From an uncultured Bacteroidaceae bacterium (GTDB lineage: Bacteria > Bacteroidota > Bacteroidia > Bacteroidales > Bacteroidaceae): a DNA stretch of 64,000 bases. Below are positions 59,045 through 64,000 of the stretch, one piece after another. The notes under the pieces are model-generated. The model was not told the DNA's origin and did no database searches. It saw only the letters and a list, made by a program, of their open reading frames with translations. The translations under genes were made by a program, and so were the position numbers. How positions within the stretch are numbered: position 1 is the stretch's first letter; each line of letters opens with the position of its first letter. Location: NCBI GenBank assembly GCA_944321635.1, contig CALULY010000015.1, positions 1 through 64,000 of the forward strand. Reading direction: 5' to 3'.

Positions 59045-59734
59045 TCAATGAAGTTTGGCAATGACCGTCTGATTACCTACGGTGGACTGGCCAAGCCGCA
59101 CGCAGACCTCGGTTCCCAAGGGCAAATAGACATCGACGCGTGAACCGAATTTGATAAAACCCATGTGCTCATCGATGTAGCATTCCTCCCCCTCATGGGC
59201 ATAGGTGACTATCCTACGCGCCATTGCACCGGCTATCTGACGTGCCATTATTTCTTTCCCGTCAGGTGTCTCTATGATGATCATTGACCTTTCGTTGTCA
59301 GTGCTCGCCTTGGGCAACCATGCCTTCATGAACTTGCCATTCTGGTGGGCGACTTTTTTGACCGTTCCATCGACAGGATACCAATTGGCGTGCACATTCA
59401 ATATACTCATGAAGATGGAAATCATTATGCGGCGGTCATGGAAGTACTCCCCTTCATCGACTTCTTCCACCACGACAACCCGCCCGTCGGCGGGTGCGAC
59501 AACGATGCCATCGGTCTGACCGGCAAATATCCTCTTTGGACACCTGAAAAAGTTGGTAAGCAACAGATAGACCACAGCCGACAGCACTATTAACGAGTAG
59601 GACAAGATTTTCCAAGGGGAGTAATAGTAGACAAGGGCATTGAATGCTATCAACCCCAATGCAGTATATATGAGAGTGTGTGTCCCCTCCCTATGCAACC
59701 TGATTTTCTTTAAATTCCTCTTGATCCTGCCCAT
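59045..59734 (-). CDS. psd: Phosphatidylserine decarboxylase
   Basis: 229 residues from the ATG at 59734. Two N-terminal hydrophobic segments, then [31 protein letters not shown] and the self-cleavage site in [16 protein letters not shown], where the Ser after Gly becomes the pyruvoyl group. This is the short, archaeal-like Psd type seen in Bacteroidetes. It converts phosphatidylserine to phosphatidylethanolamine, the main phospholipid. First gene of the psd-pssA-DUF4834 unit, with a strong promoter. Confidence 0.94.
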   Translation of the reverse strand: MGRIKRNLKKIRLHREGTHTLIYTALGLIAFNALVYYYSPWKILSYSLIVLSAVVYLLLTNFFRCPKRIFAGQTDGIVVAPADGRVVVVEEVDEGEYFHDRRIMISIFMSILNVHANWYPVDGTVKKVAHQNGKFMKAWLPKASTDNERSMIIIETPDGKEIMARQIAGAMARRIVTYAHEGEECYIDEHMGFIKFGSRVDVYLPLGTEVCVRLGQSTVGNQTVIAKLH

Positions 59735-59755
59735 CTCCAGGTTTTGTTTTAGATG

Positions 59756-59787
59756 CAAAGTTAATGCTTACGCAATGATGCCGCAAA
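59756..59787 (-). promoter_or_regulatory. Promoter of psd-pssA
   Basis: On the minus strand TTTG (59787-59784), 20 nt, TAACTTTG (59763-59756): a full match to the Bacteroidetes consensus, 21 nt before the psd start. Confidence 0.78.
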
Positions 59788-59914
59788 ATTAGCTTAATCT
59801 TTTAATTTATCATAACAAGAGGTGTCTTAATGGGACGCGACGCTAAATCTTGAACTAACAAGACATGAAAAGCGGAGACAGAGCATCGTTCAACTTCATA
59901 ATCCACATAGAAAA

Positions 59915-59957
59915 GAAAAACATCCGCCAACATGCATTGCATAGGCGGATGTTTTTT
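59915..59957 (-). terminator. Terminator of the bamD-omega-DUF4293 unit
   Basis: ACATCCGCC (59919-59927) pairs with GGCGGATGT (59943-59951). T's follow on the plus strand and A's (T's on the minus strand) on the other side, so it can act in both directions. It lies 30 nt past the DUF4293 stop. Confidence 0.85.
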
Positions 59958-59981
59958 ATGAACCTCACAATCTCGCGGCCG

Positions 59982-60449
59982 TCAGTCACGGAGGCGCATC
60001 GAGTTGGCATCGCGGAGGATCTTGCTGTCATGCGCTATGGCCTTGATTGCCATGAGAGTCAATATCAACGACACAAGAGGCAGGCACAGCGGCCATTTGA
60101 CCCTGAATGCCGCATCCAGCGTCCCGCTGGCGACAGACTGCGCGAAAAAGACGCCGGCATAGTAGCCCACGAGCAAGACCACGCTGGCCACCGCCCACCG
60201 CGTCTGGCATTTGAGCCGCTTGAAACTGAAGATAGCGATGACGGCAACGACCGCCGACAAAAATAAGATGGCACACAACCAGCTGAACGTGTAGTCGGCA
60301 GCATCCGCAAGCCTCATGCACAACGGCGTGAACTCAAACCCCGCACCTTGCCCCTCAACGACCAAGTGGCCGAAAGGCAAGAACGCGGCGACTGCGCACA
60401 GCACGGCAGCCATGAGCAGGTAGAGTGTCTGTATGCGTTGGATGACCAT
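59982..60449 (-). CDS. DUF4293 membrane protein
   Basis: 155 residues beginning MVIQRIQTLYLLMAAVLCAVAAFLPF, the typical DUF4293 start, with four membrane helices and the KRLKCQTR loop in the middle. It ends with ILRDANSMRLRD, also typical (LRD-x-N-R-LR). The function is unknown. It is the last gene of the bamD-omega-DUF4293 unit, 9 nt after the omega gene, an order conserved in Bacteroidales. Confidence 0.88.
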   Translation of the reverse strand: MVIQRIQTLYLLMAAVLCAVAAFLPFGHLVVEGQGAGFEFTPLCMRLADAADYTFSWLCAILFLSAVVAVIAIFSFKRLKCQTRWAVASVVLLVGYYAGVFFAQSVASGTLDAAFRVKWPLCLPLVSLILTLMAIKAIAHDSKILRDANSMRLRD

Positions 60450-60458
60450 GGCGGCGCG

Positions 60459-60788
60459 TCAGATCGTGTCAATCTTGGCAGGATTCCTGAAGTAGATCTT
60501 GTGCTCCTCGTACTCCTTGGTCGCGATAAGCGTGGGTTTCGGCAATTTCTCGTAGTAGCGCGAAATCTCGATCTGTTCCCTGTTCTCAAACACTTCCTCC
60601 AAGTTGTCGTTGCCGGTCGCAAACTCTTGCAACTTCTTAGATAGTTCGGCCTTCATCTCCTGGGATATCTGGTTGGCACGCTTGCCGATGATTGCCACTG
60701 TCTCATAGATGTTGCCAGTGTCCTCGCACAGTTCCATCAAGTCACGTGTGACTGTTGTCAATGGGGCATTTGTCTTCTTGTAATCCAT
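60459..60788 (-). CDS. rpoZ: RNA polymerase omega subunit (Rpb6-like)
   Basis: 109 residues. The Bacteroidetes omega/Rpb6 form has TTVTRDLMELCEDTGNIYETVAIIGKRANQISQEMK, whose KRANQI segment corresponds to the conserved ARRARQL of other omegas. FENREQIEISRYYEKLPKPTLIA is a phylum-specific extension. It helps assemble the beta' subunit. It follows bamD by 4 nt. The family call is firm; the symbol rpoZ is by analogy. Confidence 0.88.
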   Translation of the reverse strand: MDYKKTNAPLTTVTRDLMELCEDTGNIYETVAIIGKRANQISQEMKAELSKKLQEFATGNDNLEEVFENREQIEISRYYEKLPKPTLIATKEYEEHKIYFRNPAKIDTI

Positions 60789-60792
60789 GTTC

Positions 60793-61608
60793 TTACTCTA
60801 TATTTTTATCATTTATCCTCTTTTCCGAATTGTTGAAGATGCTCGTCGCCTCCTTCATATACTTGCTCTCGGGGAACTCGTTGATGAACGCATAGTACTC
60901 ATCGACGGTCTCGCGGTAGCGGTCAATCTTCTTCTCCTCGATGCTGTGCAAAGCCATCTGGTACCTGGCCCGCAGGATGAGGATAGAGATGTCCTCGCGC
61001 AGGTTGGTGTACGGATAATCCTTGAGGGCGTTTTGCGCCGTGACGATGCAAGCCTCATAGTTGTTGCCCATATAGTCCCCGAGGTCATAGTACAGCTTGG
61101 CCGATAGGTAATCCTTGTACACCAGCTTGTCCTGCAACTCAAATTGCATCTGCTGGGCCCTGTCCTTGCGCTCGCTGTCCGGGTAGTACTCCATGAACAT
61201 CTGCAACTCCTGGATGGCCTGGTAGGTCTGTGTCTGGTCGAGTTGCGCCTCCGGGCTGTCGAGGTAGAGCGATACGCCCGTGTAGTAGCGGGCATCCTCG
61301 GCGAACACGCCGCGCGGGTAGGCCGTGTAATAAGTCCTGAAGTGCTGGGCGGCGGTCAAATAGTCCTTTTGCTTGAAGTAGGTCATACTGAGCAAGAACA
61401 GCGACTCCTCGGCATTGTTAGTCCCTTTCATGAAGTAGACCAAATCCTGCATCAGCGAGGCGGCCCGGCCGTAGCTCTTCAACATATAATTCTTCTTAGC
61501 CGTCTCGTATTTCAACTCACGGTCATAGCTCTTGACGACCTTGTTGTAAGTGTTGCACGACACCAACAATGCGGCTGTTATGATAAGTGCGGATATACTC
61601 TTCACCAT
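60793..61608 (-). CDS. bamD: Outer-membrane assembly lipoprotein BamD
   Basis: 271 residues from the ATG at 61608. Lipobox ALLVSCNTY. Five TPR units follow (ESLFLLSMTYFKQKDYLTAAQHFRTYYTAYP, IQELQMFMEYYPDSER, AKLYYDLGDYMGNNYEACIVTAQNAL), the DUF/YfiO layout. With BamA it inserts beta-barrel proteins such as those encoded elsewhere in this window. First gene of the bamD-omega-DUF4293 unit. Confidence 0.93.
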   Translation of the reverse strand: MVKSISALIITAALLVSCNTYNKVVKSYDRELKYETAKKNYMLKSYGRAASLMQDLVYFMKGTNNAEESLFLLSMTYFKQKDYLTAAQHFRTYYTAYPRGVFAEDARYYTGVSLYLDSPEAQLDQTQTYQAIQELQMFMEYYPDSERKDRAQQMQFELQDKLVYKDYLSAKLYYDLGDYMGNNYEACIVTAQNALKDYPYTNLREDISILILRARYQMALHSIEEKKIDRYRETVDEYYAFINEFPESKYMKEATSIFNNSEKRINDKNIE

Positions 61609-61624
61609 GGCAAGCAAATTGCCG

Positions 61625-61656
61625 CAAATTTACGCATCTTGGCCTTACCTTGCAAT
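61625..61656 (-). promoter_or_regulatory. Promoter of bamD
   Basis: On the minus strand TAAATTTG (61632-61625) is a perfect -7 element and ATTG (61656-61653) sits 20 nt upstream, one mismatch from TTTG. The start codon is 17 nt downstream. Confidence 0.6.
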
Positions 61657-61804
61657 TAAAAGAAACTAAAATCACATCACCGTGCCTCCCTCCACCGCCA
61701 AGTCCGGCGGACAAGGCGGGCGGAAACGCCTATGTTACCGGACATCAAACCTATCAGGCAGGGCTCTGAATCCAATGATGCAAAGCATGAAACCCCACAA
61801 TGCC

Positions 61805-62065
61805 AGATGGAAACTTGGATGAAGCCTGGCATAAAGTTAGGTTGCCCGGTGCATAAAGTTCATCACGTCCTGACCTAAAGTATATTCAGAAGTTTTGTTT
61901 ATATATTCAAAAGTTCTGTTTATATAAACAAAAGTTCTGTTTATATAAACAAAAGTTCTGAATATATAAACAGAACTTTTGTTTTTACTTTATGTGCGGG
62001 GGAAATGAACTTTATGCACCGGGAGGGTGGAGTACAGGCCTGACATCACAGGGTTTATCCTCTAT
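61805..62065. repeat. Phased dyad array, copy A5 (longest)
   Basis: Lies in the 750-nt gap between bamD and the pyruvate oxidoreductase gene. Centres are at 61814, 61836, 61858, 61880 (22), 61892 (12), 61913, 61934, 61955, 61976 (21), 61988 (12), 62010, 62032 and weakly 62054 (22). There are five core boxes: CAGAAGTTTTG, CAAAAGTTCTG three times, CAGAACTTTTG. Two identical 21-bp units stand side by side, as expected if the array grows by unit duplication. The dyad axis is at 61934, on the middle box. From 61660 to 61800 and 62066 to 62300 I see no gene. Confidence 0.88.
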
Positions 62066-62300
62066 CCCACCCTGGCAGCTCCCGGCGCATGGCAGCAGAA
62101 GCACTTGATGTGAGCCGTGCTCACGTGCCTTGCGACAAGCCCATGATTGCACGCTTGACGGCGGGACGTGGCAGGATGCGCCTTTATCTGTACTTGGATT
62201 TCATCCAGCCCGCACATCCACCTGGCAACCACGATCATGCCACATCGGTCAACAGATGCGATGTCGCCGGTACAATGCACCACGCTGAGGCATCAAACAA

Positions 62301-62337
62301 CAATGCCTGGCCGGGGATGAACCCAGCCAGGCATTGA
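62301..62337 (-). terminator. Intrinsic terminator of the pyruvate oxidoreductase gene
   Basis: On the minus strand CAATGCCTGGCTGGG pairs with CCCGGCCAGGCATTG (one mismatch), followed by TTGTTTG, about 25 nt past the stop. Confidence 0.8.
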
Positions 62338-62359
62338 TTTGGTGCGGTGGCGGTGTGCC

Positions 62360-64000
62360 TCAATCGGCATCAACGCCCCATTGCTGGCGTGCGAGACGCT
62401 TGTAGTTGTTGTACCTCCAACGCGCGTTGTCCTCGGCTGCTTGGAAAAGCTCCTCTGCCTCGTCGGGGAACTGTTTCATGACTGAGGCATAGCGTACCTC
62501 GCCCTTGAGGAATGTCTTGAAGGCGCTCCAGTCGGGTTCCTTTGAATCGAGCGTGAAGGGGTTCTTGCCTTCCTTTTCCAGCTCCGGGTTGTAACGCCAC
62601 AGATGCCAGTAGCCGCAGGCGACAGCCGCCTTCTCTTCGGCCTGGGACTTACCCATTCCCGCCTTCAAGCCATGGTTGATGCACGGTGCGTAGGCGATGA
62701 TGATGGATGGGCCGTCGTATGCCTCTGCTTCCCTGATTGCCTTGAGCGTCTGGGCTTGGTCTGCGCCCATAGCCACTTGGGCCGCATAGACGTAGCCATA
62801 AGTGGAAGCGATGAGACCGAGGTCTTTCTTGCGCACTCTCTTGCCCGATGCTGCAAACTTGGCTATCGCGCCGATAGGCGTTGCTTTTGACGCTTGCCCG
62901 CCGGTGTTGGAATACACCTCCGTGTCGAGCACGAGGATGTTGACGTTTTTGCCTGATGCGAGCACGTGGTCCAAACCGCCGAAGCCTATGTCGTATGAAG
63001 CGCCGTCACCGCCGATAATCCACTGTGAACGTTTTACGAGATAGTGGCTCAGCTCGACAATGCGCTTGCAGACATCGCAATCGCAAGACTTGCAGAGCGG
63101 GACGATCTGGTCAGCCAGCTCGCGTGAGCGGTCTGCGTCGTTGCGGTTGTCGATCCATTGGCGCATGAGATCCTTCAATTCGTCAGAGCAGCAAGTGCAT
63201 GACAGGCCTTCCTCCATGTAACGGACGAGGCGGTCGCGCATCTTCTCGCTGGCAAGCACCATGCCCATGCCAAATTCACAGAAGTCCTCAAACAGTGAGT
63301 TAGCCCATGCCGGGCCGCGTCCCTTGTCATCTGTGGTGTATGGGGTCGATGGCACTGAGCCGGAGTAGATTGACGAGCAGCCTGTGGCGTTGGCCACCAT
63401 CTCGCGGTCGCCGAAGAGCTGGGTGATGAGTTTGACATAAGGGGTCTCACCGCAGCCCGAGCAAGCTCCCGAGAACTCGAACAGCGGCGTAGCGAATTGC
63501 GAGTTCTTGACGTTGGACTTGATGTCAACGAGTGATTGTTTGGACTTGACGTTGGCCACGCAGTATTCCCAGTTGGCGGCTTCGGGCAATTGCGATTCGA
63601 GGCTGACCATCGTGAGGGCTTTGTTGCCTTTGAAGCCCGGGCAGACATCGGCGCAGTTGCCGCAACCAAGGCAGTCGAGGACATCGACTTGCATACGGAA
63701 CTTCATGCCTTTCAACGCTGCGGGCGCTTTCACGTCGATTGTCTGGAAGTTTGCACCTGCCTGTTCGCCCTCGTCAAGCACGAATGGACGTATCGATGCA
63801 TGGGGACAAACGTAGGCGCACTGGTTGCACTGGATGCAGTTGTCTGGATTCCAAACAGGGACAAACGCAGCAACGCCTCGTTTCTCATATTTTGCCGTGC
63901 CCTGATGCCAGGTGCCGTCCTCGATGCCACGGAATGCCGACACTGCGAGGAGGTCGCCATCCTGAGCATTGATCGGACGCACGACGTTGTTGATGAAGTC
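62360..64000 (-). CDS. nifJ: Pyruvate:ferredoxin (flavodoxin) oxidoreductase, C-terminal part (5' partial)
   Basis: The frame runs off the window end, so only the last 547 residues or so are seen. It includes the end of domain III (RPINAQDGDLLAVSAF), the two-cluster ferredoxin domain (CIQCNQCAYVCPH and CLGCGNCADVCPG), and the thiamine pyrophosphate domain with ACSGCGETPYVKL, GDGASYDIGFGGLDHVLASG and CSDELKDL-adjacent cysteines (CTCC). It decarboxylates pyruvate to acetyl-CoA and reduces ferredoxin, central to anaerobic metabolism. The usual full length is about 1180 residues. Confidence 0.96.
   Translation of the reverse strand, partial: DFINNVVRPINAQDGDLLAVSAFRGIEDGTWHQGTAKYEKRGVAAFVPVWNPDNCIQCNQCAYVCPHASIRPFVLDEGEQAGANFQTIDVKAPAALKGMKFRMQVDVLDCLGCGNCADVCPGFKGNKALTMVSLESQLPEAANWEYCVANVKSKQSLVDIKSNVKNSQFATPLFEFSGACSGCGETPYVKLITQLFGDREMVANATGCSSIYSGSVPSTPYTTDDKGRGPAWANSLFEDFCEFGMGMVLASEKMRDRLVRYMEEGLSCTCCSDELKDLMRQWIDNRNDADRSRELADQIVPLCKSCDCDVCKRIVELSHYLVKRSQWIIGGDGASYDIGFGGLDHVLASGKNVNILVLDTEVYSNTGGQASKATPIGAIAKFAASGKRVRKKDLGLIASTYGYVYAAQVAMGADQAQTLKAIREAEAYDGPSIIIAYAPCINHGLKAGMGKSQAEEKAAVACGYWHLWRYNPELEKEGKNPFTLDSKEPDWSAFKTFLKGEVRYASVMKQFPDEAEELFQAAEDNARWRYNNYKRLARQQWGVDAD

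Noticed and set aside
61880..61988. Possible CRISPR array in the repeated units of family A
   Set aside because: The units are 21 bp with no unique spacers of 25-40 bp between repeats, the linkers are themselves repeated, and no cas genes are present.

Overview
The window comes from a member of the Bacteroidetes, most likely order Bacteroidales. The evidence is type IX secretion markers (a C-terminal sorting domain fragment, a DUF5103 plug-type protein, PorT-like barrels), an S46 dipeptidyl-peptidase, carboxyspermidine-route polyamine genes, DUF4293/DUF4834/DUF3078/GSCFA proteins, the Rpb6-like omega subunit, and promoters of the TTTG...TAnnTTTG type. Protein genes start without clear Shine-Dalgarno sequences, as usual in this phylum.

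Layout. 0-9 kb: end of a secreted BIG2 protein, tryptophanase, SlyD, an L-cysteine desulfidase homologue, PhoH, an MFS carrier coupled to a PqqD-like protein, and tRNA-Ser(GCU). 9.4-16.4 kb: an A+T-richer, single-strand cluster of five exported proteins (caspase-like peptidase, TPR-CHAT peptidase, small helical protein, PPC-domain protein, MORN/trypsin-like protease). 16.7-37.8 kb: arginine decarboxylase, DPP11-type peptidase, a TPR/OmpA-like lipoprotein, XerD, envelope and T9SS-associated proteins, a NagB-like/PIG-L fusion, an amidase, an acyltransferase, a LysM protein, an M64 peptidase and two FKBP isomerases. 38-52.5 kb: pyrDK, asparaginase, ThrA, a GH84 hexosaminidase with an acyltransferase, TrxB, LolA-like, FtsK. 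52.5-64 kb: a barrel protein, nspC-CASDH-speB, an RHH protein with TadA, psd-pssA-DUF4834, bamD-omega-DUF4293, and the C-terminal part of pyruvate:ferredoxin oxidoreductase.

Pathways join across the window. SpeA and SpeB can make putrescine from arginine. The carboxyspermidine dehydrogenase and decarboxylase can turn putrescine plus aspartate semialdehyde into spermidine; ThrA feeds the aspartate semialdehyde branch. Psd and PssA make phosphatidylethanolamine. PyrK and PyrD form dihydroorotate dehydrogenase B.

The most unusual feature is intergenic. Five gaps (near 2.8, 19.0, 24.9, 44.0 and 61.9 kb) hold versions of one dyad-symmetric array: 11-bp near-palindromes centred exactly 21 bp apart across TATATA linkers, flanked after a 12-bp step by boxes spaced exactly 22 bp. 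The letters drift between copies but the spacing does not. A sixth array (57.1 kb) has the same 22/12/21/21/21/12/22 layout with a different box sequence. A second family (6.8, 37.9, 48.3 kb) has 19-bp palindromes at a 22-bp period. They lie in convergent, divergent and co-directional gaps, so they are not simply promoters or terminators; I read them as helically phased protein-binding arrays or a dispersed palindromic element. The protease cluster is the second main point of interest.
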